From JAAZZIT01 sp964480525 (GTDB lineage Bacteria; Bacillota; Clostridia; Oscillospirales; Ruminococcaceae): DNA of 64,000 nucleotides. Under the pieces are notes generated by a model that did not search any database, was not told the origin of the DNA, and was given only the letters and a program-made list of their open reading frames with translations. The stretch spans positions 1 through 64,000 of the forward strand of contig CAYZOV010000007.1 of assembly GCA_964480525.1 (NCBI GenBank), in the 5' to 3' direction. Positions 24,871-33,837 of the stretch are shown here, one piece after another (the stretch's first letter is position 1; every line of letters starts with the position of its first letter). Position numbers and translations under genes: made by a program.

Positions 24871-26201
24871 CAATTGTTACGGTCGCAATTGTAATAGCAG
24901 CAGTTGTCTGCTTATTTATACCGGGCGTTAATGCAGCTATTGCAGGATTAGCATTGGGAAAGATAATTTTAGGTGCAGCAGCCGGTGCTTTAATTGGAGC
25001 AATATCCGGCGGACTAATAGGTGGCATTACAAGTGCGCTATCCGGAGGTTCGTTCTGGGAAGGCGTTGAAGATGGTGCATTTAGCGGTACAATCTCAGGA
25101 ATGATTTCTGGTGGGTTAAGCGGTGCCGGTTCTATTCTTGGTTCGGTTTCCAATTCATGCAAACTGTTTAAAGTGATGAAACATACATCAAGGATTTCAG
25201 GCGTGTTGTCTAAAGGTATGTCATTATTCGATGTTTCCGCTTTGGTTGTCAGTCTGTTTGATTCACAAAATGCTTTTGTGCAATTTAACCAAGATTTACA
25301 TAAAAACAAGTTTTATGAAGCTTTCCAGTTTACAGTTGGTGCAATTTCAGATTTTTCTTCCGGAACGTATGAAGCAATGTCAACACATACAGATACGTTA
25401 ACCTGTTTTGTTGCGGGAACGTTGATTATGACTGCTAACGGACGTATTGCCATTGAAAATATCAAGGTAGGCGACAAAGTTATATCAACAAATCCGGAAA
25501 CTTTTGAAACAGCGGAAAAAACAGTACTTGAAACTTATATCAGAGAAGATTCCAAACTAATACATCTGGTAATAAAAGGCGAAGAAATTGTTACAACTGA
25601 AACTCACCCATTCTATGTAAAAGACAAAGGTTTTGTCAATGCGGGAGAACTTAAAGTTGGCGACAAATTGCTTGATATTGACGGCAACATACTTTTGCTT
25701 GAAAAATTTGATGTCGAGTTGACAGATGAACCTACTACGGTGTATAATTTTCAAGTGGAGGATTTTCATACTTATCATGTTGGTGAGTTTGGAGTTTGGG
25801 TGCATAATTCAAATTGCAAGTTGATAAGAAATGATGACGGCACATATGATGCGGAACTATCATATAAAGAGGATTGGACACCAGAGCAACGAGCAGAAGC
25901 TGATGCAAAATGTAAAGCGTTATCTAAAGCTGATACAGCAAAAACGATTCCAGAACGTGGTAGCACATCCGCTTCAAAAGAATACAAGAATGAGTATGGA
26001 GAAAATTCAGTTTTAAAGACACAAGATGTCGATCACACTATTGATTTACAACTTGGTGGAATAGATGATATCCATAATATGAACCCATTAGATAAAAGTG
26101 TAAATCGAAGTTTAGGAAGCCAGATAGCATATTTAATAAAAAATTTGGATTATGGGACAGTTTTAAGAAATTTTAAAATGGTAGATCAAAAAAATTTATA
26201 A
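24459..26201 (+). CDS. Type VII polymorphic toxin with pretoxin-HINT and HNH-like nuclease tail
   Basis: A 580-residue effector. Residues 1-137 form a helical LXG-like targeting domain ending 'CKEHWK'. Residues 138-230 are hydrophobic and glycine-rich (possible membrane entry). Residues 316-451 are a HINT autoprotease domain: Cys316 ('CFVAGTLIMTANG'), 'TTETHPFYV' and terminal 'VHNS' (His449-Asn450). The tail (452-580) has 'DVDHTIDLQLGGIDDIHNMNPLDKSVNRSLGSQ' features with Asp525-His526. These resemble HNH/EndoVII-like nuclease toxins; the nuclease assignment is inferred from this motif. HINT domains in such proteins free the toxin by self-cleavage. The next gene is a putative immunity protein. 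Secretion substrate status is inferred from the locus. Confidence 0.82.
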   Translation: MSTITLYAGKANSMSGMINDIKKSVKDYKLSLDSLKNKINKIDSSVCNVEEVISSLKASAKTQEEKIEKLDVLKEEVDDFVSDVVRIDGEVADVIDESKDDFYEEYSHLKPECEKNAWDKFKEGCKKVGEWCKEHWKAIVTVAIVIAAVVCLFIPGVNAAIAGLALGKIILGAAAGALIGAISGGLIGGITSALSGGSFWEGVEDGAFSGTISGMISGGLSGAGSILGSVSNSCKLFKVMKHTSRISGVLSKGMSLFDVSALVVSLFDSQNAFVQFNQDLHKNKFYEAFQFTVGAISDFSSGTYEAMSTHTDTLTCFVAGTLIMTANGRIAIENIKVGDKVISTNPETFETAEKTVLETYIREDSKLIHLVIKGEEIVTTETHPFYVKDKGFVNAGELKVGDKLLDIDGNILLLEKFDVELTDEPTTVYNFQVEDFHTYHVGEFGVWVHNSNCKLIRNDDGTYDAELSYKEDWTPEQRAEADAKCKALSKADTAKTIPERGSTSASKEYKNEYGENSVLKTQDVDHTIDLQLGGIDDIHNMNPLDKSVNRSLGSQIAYLIKNLDYGTVLRNFKMVDQKNL

Positions 26202-26215
26202 GGTGGTAAAAAGAG

Positions 26216-26743
26216 ATGTTTGAGAAATTTTATGATTTTGTAGGTGTTGAAAACAAAAATAATGTGACCGATATGTCTGGATTTATGGACATTTATGGCG
26301 GAGAAACATTTTTGAATGGTTTGTATCGTATACACAACAAAAATGATGTAAAAAAGTGGAATGAGATACTCAAGAGAGCTTTCCCTAAATTCAAAAATGG
26401 CATACAGGTATTCGGATATGATTGGTTAGGCAGGAATTTTGCACTGGATACGCAAAGAGATGTAGTCTTGATATTTGAACCAGGTACAGGAGAGATTCTT
26501 AACACTGGGGAAAACTTTGTGAATTTCCATGATAGTGAGATACCGCAATATCATAACGCTTGCTTGGCGTCTGAGTTCTTCAATGAATGGTTTGAAGCAA
26601 ATAACAATTATATTTTACCAGTTAATAAATGTGTGGGCTACAAAGTGCCGCTGTTTCTAAACGGAGAGGATGACATAGAAAATCTTGAAATATCCGATAT
26701 GGAAGTATACTGGGAAATAATGATGCCATTGATAAATCTTTAA
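26216..26743 (+). CDS. Putative immunity protein, DUF1851/GAD-like (Tdi1 type)
   Basis: A 175-residue soluble protein directly after the toxin gene (14 bp), with AAGGTGG before its ATG. The C-terminal 'VPLFLNGEDDIENLEISDMEVYWEI' is a strong match to the DUF1851 (T6SS immunity Tdi1 C-terminal) pattern. The N-terminal half ('VFGYDWLGRNFALD', 'FEPGTGEIL') matches the GAD-like/SMI1-type part. Such proteins neutralise secreted nucleases in the producing cell. Pairing with the HNH-like toxin is inferred from position. Confidence 0.8.
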   Translation: MFEKFYDFVGVENKNNVTDMSGFMDIYGGETFLNGLYRIHNKNDVKKWNEILKRAFPKFKNGIQVFGYDWLGRNFALDTQRDVVLIFEPGTGEILNTGENFVNFHDSEIPQYHNACLASEFFNEWFEANNNYILPVNKCVGYKVPLFLNGEDDIENLEISDMEVYWEIMMPLINL

Positions 26744-26771
26744 CCGATAACCTTACGGAGGGATAAAAAAC

Positions 26772-28292
26772 ATGACAGAAAATCAAGAAAAAGTGGTGCA
26801 ATTGCTGGCTGATTCGCACTTTGCATTTTTAAATCAGGAAAACAAAACCGCATTGGATTTGGCTCAAAAAGCTATTATTCTGGCACCGAAAAATCCTGAC
26901 TGTTACAAATGTGCGGCAAACGCATATATGTCATTGGAACAGTACGATAAGGCAATTGAAAATTATAACAAAGCAGTCAAATGTGATTCGGACAACGGCA
27001 ACAGATATTATGATTTGGGGTTTGCTTTAGCGACCGGTGAAAGAATTTCCGAGGCTATAAAGAATCTTGCAAAAGCCGAAGAATTAGGTTGTTCACCTGA
27101 AAATACGGTTCAGTTGTACAATCTGTTAGGAATAATTTGTTTTGACATTGGAAGATATAAGGACGCACTCGTAAATCTTGACAAAGCACAACAAATTATC
27201 GGTGCGGATTTAGACATAATGAAGCGCAAAGTCATTATTTACGGCATTAAAAATGACATACGCAACGGACTTCTTACCACCAATCAGATGAAGCTCATTG
27301 CTCCGTCTGAATACGTCGGATATCAGCTTGCATTTCAGCTTTTGTGTCAAGCAAAACGTTATGAATCGGCACAGCGAGAACTTGAAATGGCAAAAAAATA
27401 TGCTGAAATTACGATGGATTACTATTTTGACTGCATGACTTTTGAAATCCAAAAATACCAGATTGACAAGGACAAACGAAGATTTAAAAAAGCACTTTCG
27501 TTTATTGAAGAAGGATTAAATACATTGAAGCCTACGCCTGCGGAAGCAATAGACAGCTACATAAATGCGGCGGAAATATATTTGCAACTTGAAAATTCAG
27601 ACAAAACTATTGCTTGTTTAGGTGCAGCACAAAATCCAATACAGTCGTATAACTTGGGATTTGAAGTTATTGATAATAATTATGAACCTGTCACTTTGAC
27701 GGATTACGACTTAGATAAGATGATGGAAGATGACAGGGAACGTATTGAAGAAGAACTTGGCGATTACGGTTTAGAAGAATTGGTGGAAAATACCGACCCT
27801 GATGAAAACGGTGAAAGAGAATACCTTACTGACATCGACGAAGATTTGAACGATGAAGAAACATCTGATAAGTTAGATGAATCCGAAGAATTTGAATTGA
27901 CATCAGAAAATATTGACCAAATCAATCGCTTGTATATCGGAGCGTATACTCTGAAAAAAGACTTTCACAAGGTTATGGATTACGCAAAAAAATTACAGGA
28001 AAGCCAAAGTGTTCATAATGTATATATCGGTATCTATAGCGAAACAAATGCGTACAAAGAATTGGGATTACCTGAAGCAAAAGCAAAATACGAAGAAACC
28101 ATAAAATTCTTTAGAAATGCTATGATTAAGGACCCAAGCGATATAACAGCCGTAACAATGCGTATTCAATGCTATATGGATATAGGCGAGTATGACGAGG
28201 CAGAACAATTGTGTAATCTTATGTCAAACGATTTTAGAAAGCCTATGCTTGAAAAGATTCAACAGGCAAAATCCGGAGGTGAAAGCCATTGA
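26772..28292 (+). CDS. TPR-repeat protein of the type VII locus
   Basis: A 506-residue cytoplasmic protein. Tetratricopeptide repeats fill the N-terminal half ('ALDLAQKAIILAPKNPDCYKCAANAYMSLEQYDKAIENYNKAVK') and return at the C-terminus ('AMIKDPSDITAVTMRIQCYMDIGEYDEAEQLC'). A very acidic linker lies at about 320-375. TPR proteins usually scaffold or chaperone; here it may hold substrates or the motor. It overlaps the next gene by 4 bp. No signal peptide. The specific role is unknown. Confidence 0.85.
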   Translation: MTENQEKVVQLLADSHFAFLNQENKTALDLAQKAIILAPKNPDCYKCAANAYMSLEQYDKAIENYNKAVKCDSDNGNRYYDLGFALATGERISEAIKNLAKAEELGCSPENTVQLYNLLGIICFDIGRYKDALVNLDKAQQIIGADLDIMKRKVIIYGIKNDIRNGLLTTNQMKLIAPSEYVGYQLAFQLLCQAKRYESAQRELEMAKKYAEITMDYYFDCMTFEIQKYQIDKDKRRFKKALSFIEEGLNTLKPTPAEAIDSYINAAEIYLQLENSDKTIACLGAAQNPIQSYNLGFEVIDNNYEPVTLTDYDLDKMMEDDRERIEEELGDYGLEELVENTDPDENGEREYLTDIDEDLNDEETSDKLDESEEFELTSENIDQINRLYIGAYTLKKDFHKVMDYAKKLQESQSVHNVYIGIYSETNAYKELGLPEAKAKYEETIKFFRNAMIKDPSDITAVTMRIQCYMDIGEYDEAEQLCNLMSNDFRKPMLEKIQQAKSGGESH

Positions 28293-28606
28293 GGCTAAAA
28301 CAGGATATTGAATTAAACAGCGAAGCATTTAAAACAGCGTCGGCGGAAATGTCTGCATTAAAGACAAGAGCGGAAAATCTGAAAGCTAAACTGGAACAGA
28401 TGTATAAGGATTTGACAACTGCGCTAGATACGCCCGCAGGAAAAGCAATCCAGATAGAAGCAAAGGAAGTTCTAATCGAACCGATAGACGACCTTATAGC
28501 TATAATCGGACAAATGTCAAAAACGCTGAGTGATATTATCGCCAGACCTTATTATCAGAATGTATTCGACAATTATGAAAAGTTGGTACAAAATTTAAAT
28601 TTATAA
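28289..28606 (+). CDS. WXG100-like helical hairpin protein 1
   Basis: A 105-residue protein predicted as two long helices. The turn region has 'LDTPAGKAIQIEA' in place of a W-x-G motif. Size, helix content and neighbourhood fit the WXG100/ESAT-6 superfamily of type VII substrates. The missing tryptophan makes family assignment tentative. The start overlaps the TPR gene stop (4 bp), with GGAGG inside the TPR gene. Confidence 0.6.
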   Translation: MRLKQDIELNSEAFKTASAEMSALKTRAENLKAKLEQMYKDLTTALDTPAGKAIQIEAKEVLIEPIDDLIAIIGQMSKTLSDIIARPYYQNVFDNYEKLVQNLNL

Positions 28607-28625
28607 TTAACAGGAGGAACTTATT

Positions 28626-28964
28626 ATGGCAATGGGAAGCACAGGTACGGTGAATGTTACACCGGGAATGATTGACAATGCAAAAGCTGCAATTGAGGAA
28701 TACCAGAATACTGTGAAAGCTTTATTTTCACAGATGGAGGACACTATGTCGGCACTTATTCCGGGAAATTTCAGCGGCAGCGCAGCAGAAGGGTTTAAAG
28801 ATTTTTATAACAATAACATTAAACCTGTAATTAACACAGACGATACCGCTTCGGGAGTAATGCAGATTATTTCTCTTTTGAATAACATTGTAGAGGGTAT
28901 CTCACAGGCAATACCTGCTGAACAGGGCATAGACGAAGCTCTCGCAGCAGAAAACAGAAAGTAA
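28626..28964 (+). CDS. WXG100-like protein 2 (FSG variant)
   Basis: A 112-residue helical hairpin with F49-S50-G51 ('GNFSGSAAEGFKDFY') at the turn. This is the WXG position with Trp replaced by Phe, and the rest of the pattern (small residues, then an aromatic) is kept. It is preceded by AGGAGG. Probably a secreted ESX-type substrate or structural partner; it may pair with the next gene product. Confidence 0.75.
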   Translation: MAMGSTGTVNVTPGMIDNAKAAIEEYQNTVKALFSQMEDTMSALIPGNFSGSAAEGFKDFYNNNIKPVINTDDTASGVMQIISLLNNIVEGISQAIPAEQGIDEALAAENRK

Positions 28965-28979
28965 TCGGAGGTTATAGAC

Positions 28980-29279
28980 ATGGCAGGATGTAGAATAGTA
29001 GAAGCAGGCGTTTCAAACGCTGTAACAGCACTTGCAACAACTTCAACTTCTTATAAAACCGCAGGTGACACATTAGTAACTGCGCTTAATAGTGCTATCG
29101 CAGATATGGAAGGTGCGGCAAAAGACGCATTTAAGGCGCTTATAGACAAAGATATTGCAAAATTTGTTCAGGAAGATTTGCCTAAGGCAATAACAGATAT
29201 GTCAAACCTTCTTGAACAAAACAAAAATAATTTTATAACGGTTGACCAGCAGATTGCAGACAGTATAAGCGGAAATTAA
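28980..29279 (+). CDS. WXG100-like protein 3 (MEG variant)
   Basis: A 99-residue helical protein with M43-E44-G45 ('DMEGAAKDAFKALI') where W-x-G would be. It lies 16 bp after protein 2 and is the last gene before an internal terminator, so the two could be made in larger amounts than the motor genes. Heterodimer formation with protein 2 is plausible, as with EsxA/EsxB, but not shown. Confidence 0.7.
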   Translation: MAGCRIVEAGVSNAVTALATTSTSYKTAGDTLVTALNSAIADMEGAAKDAFKALIDKDIAKFVQEDLPKAITDMSNLLEQNKNNFITVDQQIADSISGN

Positions 29280-29288
29280 GTACATAAG

Positions 29289-29338
29289 AGCGTAGCCCGG
29301 CATTGCTTTGCAAAAAACAAGGGCTACGCTTATTTTTT
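29289..29338 (+). terminator. Internal terminator/attenuator in the type VII locus
   Basis: Perfect 10-bp stem AGCGTAGCCC/GGGCTACGCT and a TATTTTTT tract. No promoter is evident after it, so read-through probably feeds the motor genes. Confidence 0.85.
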
Positions 29339-29353
29339 CAGGGAGGGATATAT

Positions 29354-30589
29354 ATGGCATTTAGAATACTGAGCGACGAGGAAAAATCATTTCTCACAGA
29401 TGAGCAGAGAAAAAGCTATGAAAGTGAACTTGAGATGAAAAAGAAAAGAGAGGCTTTTGTAGAAAGGTTGACGGAACTTGAAAATGCGGAAATTAAGCCG
29501 TATACCCCTAGTCTGAAAACGGTTAATGTTATAAAAAATTATGAACCTGTGTTGTTCAAAGTCCCAGAACGTCAATATCCGCAACTTTCACATGAAAAAA
29601 AGTTGGAATTAAACAACAATATGCGAAATAACATAATCGGAAACTTTGAAACATTTGAAAAAATTAAAGTTGATTTATCTTCTCGTGAACAAATCAATTT
29701 TAATTATGATTTGTTCTTAAAAACTTGCAATTTTAAAGGTTACGAACAACAAAATTGCTTTTTGACAAAAGGCACTAAGCCGATTGTACCTAGTTTAAAC
29801 TTTGAAAAAAGCGGTGTCATGGCTTTAAAACCGTTACAAATTAACAAAGTTCCTAAAACAAATATTCAAAGATTTATTGCTCCCGAAAAACAAAGCGTTA
29901 TTATCTCCAAAAACATAATAAATGTATTTAAAGCAAAAAATTTTTTAAAACCTAAAATGCCCGACTTGGATTTAACAAGCGAGTTTAAGTCGGAAATAAA
30001 AATGAAGCAATACAAACAAGTACAAATATTATTAGATACTAAGAATCTAATAAAGAATAAACCGGACACCCCAAATATCAGAAATGAGATAAAATGTGGT
30101 TTAAAAACAAAAGAAATTAAACCATTTGTGTTGCCGAAATTAAAAAGGGAAAATATGAATTTGACAGAAAAGTTTGATTTTCCTGTAAAATCATTTGAAA
30201 AACCGATTGCGACGAAAATTGAATTACCTATCGTTTGTAAACCATGCGTAAAAAACATGGAACTTTGTGTGCATATTCAGAGCGATTTAAATATTGAAAA
30301 CTATAAAATGCAGAAAACCAATATTAAAAAATTTGAAAGCCCGGACAGAGTGGAAGTTAAAATACCTGAACTCAATATAATTAAGCCGATTACCAAAACT
30401 TTTGTAAAATGTCAGAATATACAACCAAAGATTGATATATCCAAAATAACGTTTATGTCAATGACAGATTTTAAAAAACCGAAAATGGAACGTCCTGATT
30501 TTTCAAATAAGAAAAAATGTAAATGTATGGAAGTCGGAACAAAGGTAAATGAGATATTATCCATGCTTGATAAGGAAACAGTATTATGA
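29354..30589 (+). CDS. Lys/Pro-rich protein of unknown function
   Basis: A 411-residue protein I do not recognise. The N-terminus is a charged helix ('LSDEEKSFLTDEQRKSYESELEMKKKREAFVERL'). The rest is low-complexity, rich in Lys, Asn, Pro and Ile, with loose repeats of the form K-P-x-x-P-x-L ('FLKPKMPDLDL', 'IKPFVLPKLK', 'FKKPKMERPDF'). It ends with a 'KKCKCMEVG' cysteine pair. No signal or membrane segment. Its start overlaps nothing, GGGAGGG precedes the ATG at 29354, and its end overlaps the motor gene by 4 bp. That coupling suggests a motor-associated adaptor. Confidence 0.7.
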   Translation: MAFRILSDEEKSFLTDEQRKSYESELEMKKKREAFVERLTELENAEIKPYTPSLKTVNVIKNYEPVLFKVPERQYPQLSHEKKLELNNNMRNNIIGNFETFEKIKVDLSSREQINFNYDLFLKTCNFKGYEQQNCFLTKGTKPIVPSLNFEKSGVMALKPLQINKVPKTNIQRFIAPEKQSVIISKNIINVFKAKNFLKPKMPDLDLTSEFKSEIKMKQYKQVQILLDTKNLIKNKPDTPNIRNEIKCGLKTKEIKPFVLPKLKRENMNLTEKFDFPVKSFEKPIATKIELPIVCKPCVKNMELCVHIQSDLNIENYKMQKTNIKKFESPDRVEVKIPELNIIKPITKTFVKCQNIQPKIDISKITFMSMTDFKKPKMERPDFSNKKKCKCMEVGTKVNEILSMLDKETVL

Positions 30590-33500
30590 AAAACGACGAA
30601 ATAATGATATCTGCAAGATTTGAATTTGACGATAAGAATAAATGTCGGGAATTATCATTTCTTGTTCGCAATGATATTACACTAAAAGCCTTTATCGAGG
30701 CGTTGTATTATGGACTGAAAAAATTTGAAGAGTACAAAGAATGTTCTGAATTGCTTGAAAAATATATCAAAACCAGAGGAGAACTTCAGGTTTTGTATAC
30801 GGCAAAAGGTAGCTATAATGTGTTGGATTTTTCAACCGATTTTGTTGATAAAAACGGTGAAAGAGTAAAAATATTCGACGCCGGCATTGATAAATTGGGT
30901 TTTGTAACATCCAGCTGTGTTTTGTTTACACTTGAACAAGCAATAAAACCGTCGTTTTTGTTTAAAAAAGAAGAAAACAGCTATATTTTAAAAGAAAAAG
31001 ATACGCTTGAATACAATATAAGTACCCGTAGACTTAACGTAATAGAAAACTCTGTAATTGATATTATTCCGCCAAACGAAATGCCTCAAAAAGACAAATC
31101 GTCACTTCTTGATGTTCTTGTTCCTACAGTGCTTTCTACAGGGGGAATGTTGGGCGCACGTTTTCTTATCATGAAGCTTGCACCGAGTGCGTCGTCAATG
31201 GGAAATACTATGATTTTAATGTCGGGGGCCATGGGTGTAGTGTCGTTGGTTACTTCTTTTTACAATTATATGAAGAAAAGAAAAGACTATAAAAAGAACG
31301 TAGCGGAATGGAAAAACAATTACGAAAACTATATAGCCAGAATAATAAGAACAATTAAAGAGTGGCAAAAAAGCGACATTGTATACCTGAACAGCGTGTA
31401 CCCGAACATGGACACATTGTTTAAAAATACTGCTGAAATCAACGGTATTATTTTTTCAAGATCTCAAAACGATAATGATTTTATGAAAATTTCTCTTGGT
31501 ACATCTGATGAGGTAAAACCTCTTTTTGAGATTAAGAGTGAAAAAAAGGACAGCATTTTTTATGATATTTATTACAAAATGCGTCGTAACAGAAACGAAA
31601 TTGATATAATTATTCCGTCCAAAAGACAAAGTAAAAAACTGAAAAGACTTTCTCCGGAAGAAATGGCTGAAAAAAAACGAAACAAGTTTTTGCTTACAGA
31701 TTTGGCGTATAATTTTGCCAACAAAGGATTGGATAACGAAACCGGTGAAGTTATCGGTTTTAACTATTTGAGAAGCGATAACGAAAAAAAGCCTCCGCTG
31801 TTGATAGATTTAAAAAACTGCGGAGCTTTGGGCGTTATATCTAGCGATTGTCAAATTTCTCACCGTTTTGTCAGACACATAGTTTTTGAGCTTGCCTATT
31901 ATCATTCCCCTGAAGATTTGCAATTCATTTTCTTTTTCGACGAGGAAAAAAAAGTTGAAAAACAAAATGAAATAATGAAAAATTATAAGTATCTTCCTCA
32001 CACAAACGAATTACTTGACGGGGTTTCTCAATTTGTATTTGACAAAGATAGTTCCAGCATAGTTTTCGGGCAGCTCCTCAGTATTATGAATGGACGTTCA
32101 AACAATGGTGAAGAAGATTCTGACGAAAAAACAAAGGAAGATAAATTAACGCAAATAGTTTGCGTTGTGTTTAATGACTATAATATTAAGAAAACAGGAT
32201 TTTCAAAGTTTTTGCCGGAAGTTCCCGAAGAAGGAAAACCGTATGTTAATTCCCTTGGGATAACTTTTATTTTTATTCAGCCGGTAAAGGATTTGTTGCC
32301 TAAATACTGCGGAAACATCGTAAATATTGATGATAAAAACGAAAACGAAAGAAAAGTCAGTTTGAGATACAATGTTCTCAGCAGAGAAACGCTGAATGTT
32401 TTGAGCGAGGACAAAAATGATAACAACAAAACAAACGATACGGATAAACTGATAGAGTATAAGTATTTTCAAAATAAATATATTTTCGGATGTGAAAATT
32501 ATGATGACAGATTCAGCCTTGCTTTCAGACAGCTAAGTGCTATTTATTATACTCGTATAGCGGAAAACGGAAAAGTTCCGTCTATGGTTACGTTGTTTAA
32601 ATTATATGGATATACGTCAGAAGATGTTGAAAATGGGAACGTAAAAAATAATATTCAAAATAATTGGCAGAATATCAAAGAAAATGATGTTACAAAAAAC
32701 CTCTGTGTTCCTATAGGAAAAACAAGTATGGCATCAACTTTTCTGGATTTGTACGAAAAAGCCGATGGACCGCATATGCTTGTTGCCGGAACTACAGGGT
32801 CAGGTAAATCGGAAACAATTATTACATACTTGATAGGATTGTGTATGAAATTTTCGCCTATGGATTTAAATCTTATGCTTGTGGATATGAAAGGCGGAGG
32901 ATTTTCAGACCGTTTGGGAGGACTTCCACATTGCGTCGGAGTTGTAACCGATACAGCCGGAGAAGAAGAAGGAATTTCAGCCACTTATATGTTGAAACGT
33001 TTTCTTGAAACGCTTAATGATGAAATAAAACAGCGTAAATTGTTACTTTCGAGATTTGGCGTAGATAATGTAGATTCGTATATCAGAGCGTTAAGACTTA
33101 TTAAAGATATTAAAAAGTTACAGTCTGACGATAAAAACAAGAAAGAAGTAGAAAGACTGAAAAAGAAGCTTAATGACAAACAAAAAGAATTTTTAAACAA
33201 GGATTTAAGCGAACTTGCACCTTTGTCACATTTGGTTTTGGTTGTTGATGAATTTACGGAGTTGAAACGTTTTTCAAGCGAAAGTAACGACATTGATTTT
33301 ATCGCCGAAATAACTACAATTGCACGAGTCGGACGTACACTTGGCTTTCATATTATACTAGTATCACAAAATATTGAAGGTGCTATTACGGACGACATCA
33401 GAGTCAACTCAAAAGCAAGAATTTGCTTAAAAGTTGCTACAAAACAGGCTTCAAAAGAAATGTTAGGTTCGCCTGTTGCGGCGGCACCGACAATGCCTCT

Positions 33501-33837
33501 AAACGGACGTGCTTATTTGCTTGTCGGTACGGGTACAAGATTTGAATATTTTCAGTCGGCATATACCGGTGCAAACAAAAATTTAAGCATTGATACAGTT
33601 GACATTACGCAAGTGACTAATTCCGGGAAATTCAATAATGATTTTTATTCTTCAAAAAAAGACAACATTATTGAGAAAAAACGTCGTGAAAATGTTAGCG
33701 AACACGATACGCAACTTGCTTTTATTGTTAATACAATTATTGATATCGGTAAAAACATGGAAAAACCACGTCAGATTTTTTTGCCTCCTTTGCCATGTGT
33801 TATTGAGGACAAAACAGACTGGGAGGGATTGGATTGA
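30586..33837 (+). CDS. EssC/EccCa-like FtsK/SpoIIIE ATPase, first half of split motor
   Basis: A 1083-residue membrane ATPase. Residues 1-125 look like a beta-grasp, EsaB/YukD-like domain rather than the usual FHA pair (inference). Two hydrophobic helices lie near 175-195 and 205-225. A long linker region (250-700) precedes one complete FtsK domain with Walker A GTTGSGKSE (735-743) and Walker B 'LVLVVDEFTE' (near 883-892). The domain also has 'LVDMKGGGFSDRLGGLPHC' and the arginine region 'IARVGRTLGFHIILVSQ'. This is the energy source of type VII secretion. Standard Firmicutes EssC carries two to three ATPase domains in one chain; here the others are in the next gene. Confidence 0.88.
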   Translation: MKNDEIMISARFEFDDKNKCRELSFLVRNDITLKAFIEALYYGLKKFEEYKECSELLEKYIKTRGELQVLYTAKGSYNVLDFSTDFVDKNGERVKIFDAGIDKLGFVTSSCVLFTLEQAIKPSFLFKKEENSYILKEKDTLEYNISTRRLNVIENSVIDIIPPNEMPQKDKSSLLDVLVPTVLSTGGMLGARFLIMKLAPSASSMGNTMILMSGAMGVVSLVTSFYNYMKKRKDYKKNVAEWKNNYENYIARIIRTIKEWQKSDIVYLNSVYPNMDTLFKNTAEINGIIFSRSQNDNDFMKISLGTSDEVKPLFEIKSEKKDSIFYDIYYKMRRNRNEIDIIIPSKRQSKKLKRLSPEEMAEKKRNKFLLTDLAYNFANKGLDNETGEVIGFNYLRSDNEKKPPLLIDLKNCGALGVISSDCQISHRFVRHIVFELAYYHSPEDLQFIFFFDEEKKVEKQNEIMKNYKYLPHTNELLDGVSQFVFDKDSSSIVFGQLLSIMNGRSNNGEEDSDEKTKEDKLTQIVCVVFNDYNIKKTGFSKFLPEVPEEGKPYVNSLGITFIFIQPVKDLLPKYCGNIVNIDDKNENERKVSLRYNVLSRETLNVLSEDKNDNNKTNDTDKLIEYKYFQNKYIFGCENYDDRFSLAFRQLSAIYYTRIAENGKVPSMVTLFKLYGYTSEDVENGNVKNNIQNNWQNIKENDVTKNLCVPIGKTSMASTFLDLYEKADGPHMLVAGTTGSGKSETIITYLIGLCMKFSPMDLNLMLVDMKGGGFSDRLGGLPHCVGVVTDTAGEEEGISATYMLKRFLETLNDEIKQRKLLLSRFGVDNVDSYIRALRLIKDIKKLQSDDKNKKEVERLKKKLNDKQKEFLNKDLSELAPLSHLVLVVDEFTELKRFSSESNDIDFIAEITTIARVGRTLGFHIILVSQNIEGAITDDIRVNSKARICLKVATKQASKEMLGSPVAAAPTMPLNGRAYLLVGTGTRFEYFQSAYTGANKNLSIDTVDITQVTNSGKFNNDFYSSKKDNIIEKKRRENVSEHDTQLAFIVNTIIDIGKNMEKPRQIFLPPLPCVIEDKTDWEGLD

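Noticed and set aside
25404..25808. Intein in the toxin gene
   Set aside because: The HINT fold lies between a secretion head and a toxin tail, not inside a conserved protein that would need splicing; a pretoxin-HINT protease fits better.
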